Source of the DNA: Terrisporobacter othiniensis
GTDB taxonomy: Bacteria; Bacillota; Clostridia; Peptostreptococcales; Peptostreptococcaceae
Assembly (NCBI RefSeq): GCF_000808015.1
Contig: NZ_JWHR01000062.1
Location: 1 to 26,198, forward strand
Reading direction: 5' to 3'
Length of the DNA stretch: 26,198 nt
Each line of letters opens with the position of its first letter. Positions within the stretch are counted from its first letter, which is position 1. The position numbers and the translations under genes were made by a program. Below are positions 8,562 through 16,277 of the stretch, piece after piece. The notes beneath the pieces are model-generated. The model saw only the letters and a list, made by a program, of their open reading frames with translations, searched no databases and was not told where the DNA came from.

Positions 8562-10307
8562 ATGAGAAAAAGAAATGTAAGATTATTATTAATAACGACG
8601 ATGTTGATTTTAATGTCGAGTGTATGCAGTTTTGCAGCTGAACAAGATATAGCTGTAATAAATGCAGAGAAGTATGGAGTATTAACTCTACTTCCACCAT
8701 TAGTAGCTATTATTTTAGCTTTTATAACTAAAAATGTTATAGTATCTTTAGTTATTGGTGTAATGTCAGGTGGATTTTTATTAAACTTAAATGGCATAAA
8801 TGTATTTTCAGCATTATTTAGTTCATTTTTAGATTTAGTTGATAGAGCTGTGGGAGCATTGGCTGATCCATGGAATGCAGGGATTATACTTCAAGTTTTA
8901 GCAATAGGTGGAGTAATAAACTTAGTTGCTAAAATGGGTGGAGCAAAAGCTATAGCTGAAGCTTTAGCAAAAAGGGCAAAATCTCCAAGAAGTGCTCAAT
9001 TAATAACTTGGATAGCAGGTTTATTTGTATTTTTTGATGATTATGCAAACTCTTTAATAATAGGACCAATGATGAGACCTGTCACTGATAAAATGAAAAT
9101 TTCAAGAGAAAGATTAGCTTTCGTGATAGATGCAACAGCAGCACCAGTTGCAGGTATAGCAATAATATCAACATGGATAGGTTTAGAAGTAGGACTAATT
9201 GGAGATGGATTTAATGCAATAGGAGTTAATGCCAATGCATTTAGTGTATTTTTAAATACTATACCATATAGATTTTACAATATATTAATACTTGGGTTCA
9301 TAGTTATAACAGCAGTTTTACTAAAAGATTTTGGACCGATGAGAGAAGCAGAATTAAGAGCTAGAAGAGGAGAAACAAATTTAATTTCTAATAAAGATAT
9401 AGATGAAAAAATAAGTAATGAGCATAGTGATTTAGAGCCATTACCAGGTGTTAAATTAAATATATGGAATGCTATAATACCAATAGGAATATTAATAGTT
9501 GGATCATTATTTGCATTTTATTACAGTGGATATACTACAATAATAGGTGGAAAAGATACAAGTTTAATTCAAATATTCAATGATTCACCATTATCATTTG
9601 TAGCAATAAGAGAAGCATTTTCTAATGCAGATGCATCAGTAGCCCTATTTCAATCTGCTTTATTTGCAGGTGTGATTGCCATAGCTATGGGTGTTGGTAA
9701 AAAAATATTTACAGTATCACAAGGATTAGAAATGTGGGTAGATGGAATGAAAACCTTAGTTATTACTTGTGTAATACTAATATGTGCATGGTCACTTTCA
9801 TCAGTAATAAAAGAGCTTGGAACAGCAAGATATTTAATACAGCTATTATCAGGTTCTGTACCAGCATTTTTATTACCAAGTATAATATTTATATTAGGTG
9901 GAATAATTTCATTTGCAACAGGAACATCTTATGGAACAATGGGAATATTGATGCCACTTACTATACCTCTTGCTCACTCAATAAGTCCTGAAATGTCTTA
10001 TATAATAGTTTGCATAAGTGCTGTACTTACAGGTTCTATATTTGGAGATCACTGTTCTCCTATATCAGATACAACAATACTTTCTTCAATGGGAGCTGGA
10101 TGTAATCACATAGATCATGTAAGAACACAAATGCCATATGCTTTATTTGTAGGAAGTATAGCCATATTATTTGGATATATACCAGCAGGATTTGGACTTC
10201 CAATTTATTTAATAATTCCATTAGCTTTTGTGGCAATGTTTATAGGAATACAAATATTTGGAAAAAGTGTAGATATAGATGAAAAAGAAGAAAGCTTAAT
10301 AGCTTAA
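8562..10307 (+). CDS. lysW: Lysine transporter of the NhaC superfamily (LysW type), copy 1
   Basis: Predicted sodium- or proton-coupled lysine uptake protein. NhaC-superfamily proteins behind L-box riboswitches were named LysW in comparative genomics of lysine regulation, and this gene has such a riboswitch about 60 bases upstream. The 581 residues start with a signal-like helix (residues 7-25, ending FAAEQ), followed by about eleven hydrophobic segments. Motifs of the superfamily are SFATGTSYGTMGI and FGDHCSPISDTTILSS, near residues 450 and 490, and FFDDYANSLIIGP near 155. The ATG follows AGGGGGAA at the expected distance. A strong terminator follows, so it is a single-gene unit. Its closest relative is the copy at 13144, nearly identical across most helices. 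Substrate assignment rests on the riboswitch; automatic annotation may call it only a Na+/H+ antiporter. Confidence 0.88.
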   Translation: MRKRNVRLLLITTMLILMSSVCSFAAEQDIAVINAEKYGVLTLLPPLVAIILAFITKNVIVSLVIGVMSGGFLLNLNGINVFSALFSSFLDLVDRAVGALADPWNAGIILQVLAIGGVINLVAKMGGAKAIAEALAKRAKSPRSAQLITWIAGLFVFFDDYANSLIIGPMMRPVTDKMKISRERLAFVIDATAAPVAGIAIISTWIGLEVGLIGDGFNAIGVNANAFSVFLNTIPYRFYNILILGFIVITAVLLKDFGPMREAELRARRGETNLISNKDIDEKISNEHSDLEPLPGVKLNIWNAIIPIGILIVGSLFAFYYSGYTTIIGGKDTSLIQIFNDSPLSFVAIREAFSNADASVALFQSALFAGVIAIAMGVGKKIFTVSQGLEMWVDGMKTLVITCVILICAWSLSSVIKELGTARYLIQLLSGSVPAFLLPSIIFILGGIISFATGTSYGTMGILMPLTIPLAHSISPEMSYIIVCISAVLTGSIFGDHCSPISDTTILSSMGAGCNHIDHVRTQMPYALFVGSIAILFGYIPAGFGLPIYLIIPLAFVAMFIGIQIFGKSVDIDEKEESLIA

Positions 10308-10318
10308 TATATTATATA

Positions 10319-10366
10319 AATCCCTTTAAATTATTGTATATAGAATAATTTAAAGGGATTTTTTTG
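10319..10366 (+). terminator. Strong intrinsic terminator after lysW copy 1
   Basis: A perfect 17-bp stem, from AATCCCTTTAAATTATT (10319-10335) to its complement at 10344-10360, encloses an 8-base loop and ends in seven Ts. Confidence 0.9.
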
Positions 10367-10520
10367 TTTAACATAAATGTTACAAAATTTAGGGTTTATG
10401 TGTAAAAATATAGAGATGATTTATCTAAAAAATTAATAACTTAATATTTTACTAATATACTTACTCTTCTAGGAAAAACTATATAGTATAGTTAATAGTA
10501 ATATTTAAAGGAGAATATAT

Positions 10521-11231
10521 ATGAATAATAATTTTTCAATGAGAACAAATTTACTCATAGGTGAAGAAGGAATGAACAAACTAAAAAATTCCCGTGTTCT
10601 TATAATAGGAGTAGGAGGAGTGGGAAGTTTTTGTGTAGAAGCATTAGTAAGAGCTGGCATAGGAAATATAACAATAGTAGACTATGCAAAAGTTGAAGAA
10701 AGTGATTTTAATAGACAATTACCAGGATTGATTTCTAATTTAAATAAAGATAAGGTTAAAGTAGTAAAAGATAGATTAATAGATATAAATAAAGATTTGA
10801 ACATAAAAGAATTTAGTTGTGTTTTTAATGAGGAAAGTAGTGATAAAATATTTAGTGAAAATTATGACTATGTTGTAGATGCCATAGATATGGTTTCTTC
10901 AAAACTTCATTTAATTCAGTTATGTATAAACAAAAACATACCTATAATTAGCTCCATGGGAATGGGGAATAAATTAGACCCAACAAAAATAGAAATTAAT
11001 GATATTTCAAAAACTCATACGTGTCCATTGGCTAAAGTAATGAGAAAAGAGCTCAGAAATAGAGGTATAGAGCATTTGAAAGTCGTATTTTCCACTGAAC
11101 AACCACTAGAGCTTAAAGAAAAAATATCAAATGGTCATAGAATATTACCTGGAAGTATTTCATTTATGTCTTCATGTGGAGGATTAATAATGGCATCACA
11201 AGTTATAAAAGATTTGTTAGATATAAAATGA
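10521..11231 (+). CDS. tcdA: tRNA threonylcarbamoyladenosine dehydratase (ThiF/E1-like)
   Basis: ATP-dependent E1-like enzyme that dehydrates t6A37 of ANN-decoding tRNAs to the cyclic form ct6A. The 236-residue length and domain layout match TcdA (CsdL/YgdL). An N-terminal segment (NFSMRTNLLIGEEGMNKL) resembles the TcdA start, then the nucleotide loop GVGGVGS (30-36) and the D-x-D-x-V region leading to DFNRQ (62-66). VDAIDMVSSK and the SSMGMGNKLDPT segment match TcdA rather than MoeB or ThiF. No zinc-binding CxxC pairs of the MoeB type are seen. The ATG follows AAAGGAG. The gene stands between two terminators with no sulfur-carrier or thiamine genes nearby, which supports the tRNA role. Confidence 0.88.
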   Translation: MNNNFSMRTNLLIGEEGMNKLKNSRVLIIGVGGVGSFCVEALVRAGIGNITIVDYAKVEESDFNRQLPGLISNLNKDKVKVVKDRLIDINKDLNIKEFSCVFNEESSDKIFSENYDYVVDAIDMVSSKLHLIQLCINKNIPIISSMGMGNKLDPTKIEINDISKTHTCPLAKVMRKELRNRGIEHLKVVFSTEQPLELKEKISNGHRILPGSISFMSSCGGLIMASQVIKDLLDIK

Positions 11232-11250
11232 TTTGAAATACAAAACAAAA

Positions 11251-11293
11251 ACAGTAATAATTTCAGTTGTTATGGAAATTATTACTATTTTTA
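11251..11293. terminator. Bidirectional terminator between tcdA and NhaC antiporter
   Basis: AGTAATAATTTC (11253-11264) pairs with GAAATTATTACT (11275-11286), 12 bp around a 10-base loop. ATTTTT follows on the plus strand and GTTTTTG on the minus strand, so both converging genes may use it. Confidence 0.8.
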
Positions 11294-11341
11294 CTTAACT
11301 AACTATAAAGTATGTTTTTATGCAGGGATATAATACTAATT

Positions 11342-12697
11342 TTATTTATTTTTTATCTCTCTTTTAGTAAAAAGTTTGTATATTTTATTTTTATAATAAT
11401 CCAGATAGATACAGTAGCATAGATGACAAATAGGCACTATATATAAAAAAATAGCATAAGGGATAAACTTGTAGCTATTTATACCTAAAACTGAAGTAGG
11501 AATAAGTGCAGCAATACACCATGGAACTAGCGCAGAGGTAACAATGGCAGAATTAGAAAATTCCATGGCTATATCTTCATTTTTTAAATCTTTATAAGTA
11601 TCCCTAAGTATTTCTATAGTTAAAATAAAAGCTATTGTTTGACTACACCCGATACTAGATATGATTAAGCCAAGAAATAAAGTTATTAAAAATAATCTGC
11701 TTCGATTCAATTTTATCTGTTGTAAATATTTTTCAAGACCAGCAAAAATATTTAAACCACTAAAAAAACCTGTTAAACAACAAGAAATAATAATTATGTA
11801 ACAAGTTTTAAGCATTGAAATAATACCTCCACCCTTAATTATATTTGATAAAGATGAAGAAGTTTTATATCCGAATATAATATGATTAAACAAATCTAAT
11901 ATATTAGTTTTTTGAATAATAAAGCAAATTAATATGGAAGTTATAACACTTATAGTTATCGATTTAGTAATTGGTATTTTATTTAATGACAAAATAAGGA
12001 TTATAATAGCAGGTATTAATAAAATAGGACTTATATGAAAATCTTTATACAAAGCTAAACTTAGTGAGTTATCAATAAAAGTTAAAGGATTTATTAAAGA
12101 AAATAATAGATAAAAAATAATGCTTATAATAGTTGGAATAATTCCGAAGATAAATACTTTTTTTACATAATTAAATAATTCAACTTTAGTCAAATTACAA
12201 AGAAGAAGTAGACTAGAAGATAAAGGTGAACATCTATCACCCAAGTATGCTCCAGACATTATTGCTCCTCCAACTAAATTTAAATTAAGATTAGATGCCC
12301 CAGCAATAATAATAAGAGGTATACCCACGGAGCTTATAGTACCAAAAGAAGTTCCAATTAAAAAGGATGTTATAGCTGGTATTAGAAAACAAAATAAAAT
12401 GAATAAATTAGGATTAATATATTTTAATGAATAGTAGACTATAGCAGGGATTGTGCCACAACATAGCCAAGCACTTATTAAAACAGAAATTAATAATAAG
12501 ATTTCTATGATAGGTAAAGATCTTTTGGACTCAAATGCATATAGCTTAAGAAGGTCTTTTACAGTTTTGCTTCTTTTTACACCAACTAAAGAAAATAGAA
12601 TTAAAGAAATAGTCAATCCATATCCAAGAAAAATATTATTAAATACGCTGTATATTAACATGATAATCGTAAGTATAATAATTAAAAAAATACTCAT
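11342..12697 (-). CDS. NhaC-family Na+/H+ antiporter-like transporter
   Basis: Polytopic membrane transporter of the NhaC superfamily, 451 residues with about ten to eleven hydrophobic helices. The superfamily signatures are present but diverged: FLIGTSFGTISSVGIPL near residue 115, and GAYLGDRCSPLSSS near residue 150, which parallels FGDHCSPISDTT of the LysW pair (here Arg for His, and Ser-Ser for Asp-Thr). It lacks their N-terminal signal-like helix and is about 130 residues shorter. It is therefore a separate subfamily, not a third copy. The ATG follows GGGGGTG on the minus strand. Its promoter region is shared with lysW copy 2, where a 14-bp inverted repeat lies. The substrate is unknown; Na+/H+ exchange or amino acid transport are both possible. 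Confidence 0.8.
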   Translation of the reverse strand: MSIFLIIILTIIMLIYSVFNNIFLGYGLTISLILFSLVGVKRSKTVKDLLKLYAFESKRSLPIIEILLLISVLISAWLCCGTIPAIVYYSLKYINPNLFILFCFLIPAITSFLIGTSFGTISSVGIPLIIIAGASNLNLNLVGGAIMSGAYLGDRCSPLSSSLLLLCNLTKVELFNYVKKVFIFGIIPTIISIIFYLLFSLINPLTFIDNSLSLALYKDFHISPILLIPAIIILILSLNKIPITKSITISVITSILICFIIQKTNILDLFNHIIFGYKTSSSLSNIIKGGGIISMLKTCYIIIISCCLTGFFSGLNIFAGLEKYLQQIKLNRSRLFLITLFLGLIISSIGCSQTIAFILTIEILRDTYKDLKNEDIAMEFSNSAIVTSALVPWCIAALIPTSVLGINSYKFIPYAIFLYIVPICHLCYCIYLDYYKNKIYKLFTKREIKNK

Positions 12698-12713
12698 ACA
12701 ATCACCCCCAGGG

Positions 12714-12790
12714 ATTTATCATTATAATAAGATTATAGAGAAAAATTTCAGAAATATAAATTAAATATAAAAATATTTATAATGATAAAT
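12714..12790. repeat. 14-bp perfect inverted repeat between NhaC antiporter and lysW copy 2
   Basis: ATTTATCATTATAA (12714-12727) and TTATAATGATAAAT (12777-12790) are exact inverse complements, 49 bases apart. Each arm contains the near-palindrome TTATNNNNATAA. The left arm lies just upstream of the ribosome binding site of the minus-strand NhaC gene; the right arm is about 20 bases upstream of the riboswitch promoter. It could be a pair of operator sites or a cruciform-forming sequence. Confidence 0.6.
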
Positions 12791-12810
12791 AAAAAGGTTA
12801 AAACAAATAC

Positions 12811-12839
12811 TTGCCAAATAATGGAATATAGCTTATACT
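12811..12839 (+). promoter_or_regulatory. Promoter of the second lysine riboswitch
   Basis: TTGCCA (12811-12816) and TATACT (12834-12839) are separated by 17 bases, with a predicted start near 12846. Confidence 0.7.
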
Positions 12840-12857
12840 CATAACTATAAAGTGAAT

Positions 12858-13088
12858 ATTTAAGGTAGAGGTGCGATTTTTATTAGTAACGATAAGGAGT
12901 TAAGCAACGTTGAATTATTGTGAAAGGGAACATCGCCGAAGCATATAACTGAAGCTTTAAGGTTATTTAGCTGGGGATATATATAATATGTATATCACTG
13001 TCACTAAGAAATTAGTGGTGAGCTATCAAATGGATTTATAATTTAGTATAATTATGACCTTGATGCTCTTACATCAAGGTCTTTTTTA
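12858..13088 (+). promoter_or_regulatory. Lysine riboswitch (L-box) with transcription terminator, copy 2
   Basis: Second complete lysine leader. Core elements: GGTAG (12864-12868) running into AGAGGTGCG, GCCGAAG (12935-12941), ATATAAC-type hairpin, AGCTGGGG (12969-12976), ACTGTCA (12997-13003) and GAGCTATC closing P1 near 13020-13027. The terminator is GACCTTGATG (13056-13065), loop CTCTTA, CATCAAGGTC (13072-13081) and six Ts. TATCAA, at the 3' edge of P1, can pair with TTGATG of the terminator stem as an antiterminator. The layout matches copy 1, including the CTTGATG terminator arm. Confidence 0.93.
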
Positions 13089-13143
13089 ATTAGAGAAAAT
13101 AGCCCTTATAATATTCACTATAAAATATTAGGGGGAAAAGAAA

Positions 13144-14892
13144 ATGAAAAGAAGAAATTTGAGATTAGTTTTAATGACAACCATGCTATTCATAATGACA
13201 ACGGCTCTATCATTTGCAGAAGAAGTTGATGTTGCAGCAGAAAATGCAGCTAAATTTGGAATATGGACTTTAATACCACCATTAGTTGCTATATCACTTG
13301 CTTTTATAACTAAAAATGTTATAGTATCTTTAGTTATAGGGATTATGTCAGGAGGATTTATATTAAATATAACAGGAAATAATCCTTTTATGGCAATATT
13401 TTATTCATTCCTGGATTTAATTCAAAGAGCAGTTGATTCTTTGGCAGATCCATGGAATGCAGGTATAATTCTTCAGGTCTTAGCAATTGGGGGAGTTATA
13501 AATCTAGTTGGAAAAATGGGTGGTGCAAAAGCCATAGCTGAAGCCTTATCAAAAAGAGCAAAAACAGCAAAAAGTGCTCAAATAATGACTTGGTTTGCAG
13601 GATTATTTGTATTTTTTGATGACTATGCTAATTCATTAATAATAGGGCCTATGATGAGACCTGTTACAGATAAAATGAAAGTATCAAGAGAAAGATTAGC
13701 CTTTATAATAGATGCAACAGCAGCGCCAGTTGCAGGTATAGCAATAATATCAACATGGATAGGCCTTGAGATTGGACTAATAGGAGATGCATTTTCATCT
13801 ATTGGAGTTGAGGCAAATGCTTTTGGAGTATTTTTAAATACAATTCCATTTAGATTTTACAACATATTAATATTAGGATTCATAGTAATGACAGCATTAC
13901 TTTTAAAAGATTTTGGTCCTATGAGAAAAGCAGAATTAGAGTGTAGAAGGGGAAGTCAAAATCTTACTTCAAATGAAGAAGTAAATAGACAATTAAGTAA
14001 ACATGATGACTTAGAACCATTACCGGGTGTAAAACTTAGTGTATGGAATGCGATAATACCAATAGGAGCATTAATAGTTGGAGCATTATTTGCTTTTTAT
14101 TACAGTGGATATACAGCAATAATTGGTGGAGAAGATAGTGCAGTAATTCAAATCATGCAAAATTCACCAGCATCATTTAATGGGATAAAAGAAGCTTTCT
14201 CAAATGCAGATGCATCAGTAGCTTTATTCCAGTCAGCTTTATTTGCAGGAATAGTAGCAATGGTTATGGGTGTAGCTAAAAAAATATTTACAGTATCAGA
14301 AGCTTTAGATGTATGGGTAGATGGTATGAAGACATTAGTAATAACAGGTGTAATATTAATATGTGCATGGTCGCTTTCATCAGTAATAAAAGAGTTAGGA
14401 ACAGCAAAATATTTAATTACATTATTATCAGGTTCTCTACCACCATTTATAGTACCAAGCTTAATATTTGTGCTTGGAGCAATAATATCATTTGCAACAG
14501 GAACTTCTTATGGAACAATGGGAATACTTATGCCACTTGCTATACCACTTGCATATTCAATAAATCCAGATATGTCTTATGTAATAGTTGCAACATCAGC
14601 AGTATTAACAGGAGCTATATTTGGAGATCACTGTTCACCAATATCAGATACAACAATACTTTCATCCATGGGAGCTGGATGTAATCATATAGATCATGTT
14701 AGAACGCAAATGCCTTACTCAATATTTGTGGGAGTTATTACCATAGTGTTTGGATATATACCAGCAGGATTTGGATTACCTGTTTATCTAGTTTTACCAT
14801 TAGCATTTGTAGCAATGTTTATAGGAATTCAATTACTTGGTAAGAGTGTAGAGGTTGAAGATATACAAGGAAATGAAGTATTAGATAACTAA
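13144..14892 (+). CDS. lysW: Lysine transporter of the NhaC superfamily (LysW type), copy 2
   Basis: Paralogue of the transporter at 8562, with the same length (582 residues) and the same helix order. Long stretches are identical, such as VINLV, FFDDYANSLIIGP, IDATAAPVAGIAIIS and FGDHCSPISDTT. Differences cluster in the N-terminal signal-like helix, the loop near residues 270-295 and the C-terminal tail (here EDIQGNEVLDN). It lies behind its own lysine riboswitch and should be repressed when lysine is plentiful. The ATG follows TAGGGGGAA. A terminator follows about 10 bases downstream. Two intact copies under the same kind of control suggest either dosage or different affinity; which one cannot be told from sequence. 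Confidence 0.88.
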   Translation: MKRRNLRLVLMTTMLFIMTTALSFAEEVDVAAENAAKFGIWTLIPPLVAISLAFITKNVIVSLVIGIMSGGFILNITGNNPFMAIFYSFLDLIQRAVDSLADPWNAGIILQVLAIGGVINLVGKMGGAKAIAEALSKRAKTAKSAQIMTWFAGLFVFFDDYANSLIIGPMMRPVTDKMKVSRERLAFIIDATAAPVAGIAIISTWIGLEIGLIGDAFSSIGVEANAFGVFLNTIPFRFYNILILGFIVMTALLLKDFGPMRKAELECRRGSQNLTSNEEVNRQLSKHDDLEPLPGVKLSVWNAIIPIGALIVGALFAFYYSGYTAIIGGEDSAVIQIMQNSPASFNGIKEAFSNADASVALFQSALFAGIVAMVMGVAKKIFTVSEALDVWVDGMKTLVITGVILICAWSLSSVIKELGTAKYLITLLSGSLPPFIVPSLIFVLGAIISFATGTSYGTMGILMPLAIPLAYSINPDMSYVIVATSAVLTGAIFGDHCSPISDTTILSSMGAGCNHIDHVRTQMPYSIFVGVITIVFGYIPAGFGLPVYLVLPLAFVAMFIGIQLLGKSVEVEDIQGNEVLDN

Positions 14893-14900
14893 TATTTATA

Positions 14901-14934
14901 AAAGACTTAAATGATGTATTTAAGTCTTTTTTTA
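14901..14934 (+). terminator. Intrinsic terminator after lysW copy 2
   Basis: AAAGACTTAAAT (14901-14912), loop GATGT, ATTTAAGTCTTT (14918-14929), then more Ts. Confidence 0.88.
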
Positions 14935-14976
14935 TGTAAATAATAAGTTATAGAGTTTGTAAAAGGAGAAATTGCT

Positions 14977-15037
14977 ATGGCTTATGTAAATTTTAAAGGA
15001 AAAAAATTATAGTTATATACTTAAACACAAAAAAGAG
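14977..15037 (+). other. Out-of-frame natural 5' end of the pentapeptide-repeat gene
   Basis: AAAAGGAG (14961-14968) is a good ribosome binding site for an ATG at 14977 that encodes MAYVNFKGKKL and stops at 15010. The long downstream frame is open from 14990 onward and reads KNYSYILKHKKE into the ATG at 15038. The two frames overlap across an A7 run (15000-15006). Removing one A joins them into MAYVNFKGKNYSYILKHKKE and onward. The ATG at 15038 has only GAG directly against it and no usable ribosome binding site, so 14977 is probably the true start and the gene is frameshifted here. Confidence 0.7.
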
Positions 15038-16117
15038 ATGACTGATTATAATCCTGATGATAGATATAGTTATGAAACTATAGAAAATGAATTTATTGGC
15101 AAAAAAGGTATATTAGATGAAAAAGATTATTATAACATTTCTAATAGTGATATAGTGTGTGCAAATTTTAAAGATTGTACTTTTGCAAATGTTAAATTTA
15201 TCAATTGTAGAATAATAGGTTGTAAATTTTATGATTGTAAATTTATATTAGGTGGTGTAATTTTTGAAAATTGTATATTTATCATGGAGGATAGCATACA
15301 GTCTCCATCATTGAATAATAAAACAAATTATTCTTGTGAATTTTATAACTGTGAGTTTTACAGTAAATTTAAAAACTCAGATTTATCATATGCAATATTT
15401 GAAAACTGTTTAATAAAAAATACTTCATTCGAAATATGTATGATGAAAAGTGTTATTATAAATAAATGTGAATTAAATAAAATAACAATTTCTGATAGTG
15501 ATTTAAGCGGACTTAAAACACATAAATGTTATATTGTAGATTTTGAATTTGATGATAAATATAAAACAAAATTGGACGAAAAAACATTTTTTGATAAATT
15601 AGTGGAAATAAAAAAAGATAGACAAGAATATGAAGGATTGTATATGACTTATGAGACTATAGCAGATAAATTTAAAGAAAATACTTTAGATAATAATTTT
15701 GGTGAATATTATTATTTATGCAAAAAAACTGAAAGTAAAACTCTTGATCCGCTACCAAAGATGGCGTCATTTTTGTATAGAGCATTTTGTGGATATGGAG
15801 AAAGACCTTTTAATGCACTATTTGTAGGTATATTTTTAATAGTTCTATTTGCATTTTTATATTTATTTATCGGAGTAGATATTGATAATAATTATATTGT
15901 TTATAATTTAGAAACATTAAAAAACTTTAATTTTGTACAATTTATTGAAGATTATAACGAATCACTGGCACTAAGTTCAGGTATATTTTTAGGTGTAGGA
16001 GGATATAGTTGTGAGCCAGTTCAATCATCACTATTATTGTCTAATGTCGAAATGATCTTAGGGACAGTAACTGTGGGCGTTGGAATAGGAGCTATAGTAA
16101 GAAAAATTATAAGATAA
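15038..16117 (+). CDS. Pentapeptide-repeat protein with C-terminal channel-like membrane domain
   Basis: Membrane protein with an N-terminal beta-helix and a C-terminal pore-like region; the function is unknown. Residues about 30-165 are pentapeptide repeats in which every fifth position is aromatic or aliphatic and Cys/Asn recur (CANFKDCTFANVKFINC and similar). The GYGERP motif near 252, common before the membrane part in such proteins, precedes a hydrophobic helix (260-280). A second hydrophobic helix (about 335-355) carries NVEMILGTVTVGVGIGAIVRKIIR-type sequence, like the last helix of two-helix potassium channels. The loop between them (GVGGYSCEP) has no canonical TVGYG filter, so ion selectivity is doubtful. 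The natural start is probably at 14977 and is separated by a one-base frameshift at an A7 run. No terminator is seen downstream. Confidence 0.7.
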   Translation: MTDYNPDDRYSYETIENEFIGKKGILDEKDYYNISNSDIVCANFKDCTFANVKFINCRIIGCKFYDCKFILGGVIFENCIFIMEDSIQSPSLNNKTNYSCEFYNCEFYSKFKNSDLSYAIFENCLIKNTSFEICMMKSVIINKCELNKITISDSDLSGLKTHKCYIVDFEFDDKYKTKLDEKTFFDKLVEIKKDRQEYEGLYMTYETIADKFKENTLDNNFGEYYYLCKKTESKTLDPLPKMASFLYRAFCGYGERPFNALFVGIFLIVLFAFLYLFIGVDIDNNYIVYNLETLKNFNFVQFIEDYNESLALSSGIFLGVGGYSCEPVQSSLLLSNVEMILGTVTVGVGIGAIVRKIIR

Positions 16118-16277
16118 TATTTTCAAAAAAAAAGGAAATTCGTCATATAATATAGTATTTACTAATATATATTCTAAAATTTTGTAATATTTTAATTATT
16201 GAAAAATATAATTCACATATTTAAAAAAATGAATAATATTTTTCGGAATTTTAATTTACTTATTAAGGGGTGGTATA

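Noticed and set aside
9734..9991. Open frame inside lysW copy 1, with a similar one at 14313-14684 in copy 2
   Set aside because: Both are the same alternate frame over homologous transporter sequence, so they persist because the transporters are alike. They have no ribosome binding site and an Asn/Ile/Cys-rich composition typical of shadow frames.
14977..15012. Separate 11-codon leader peptide gene MAYVNFKGKKL
   Set aside because: The sequence joins sensibly to the downstream protein when one A is dropped from the A7 run, so a frameshifted gene start is the simpler reading. There is no attenuator hairpin nearby.
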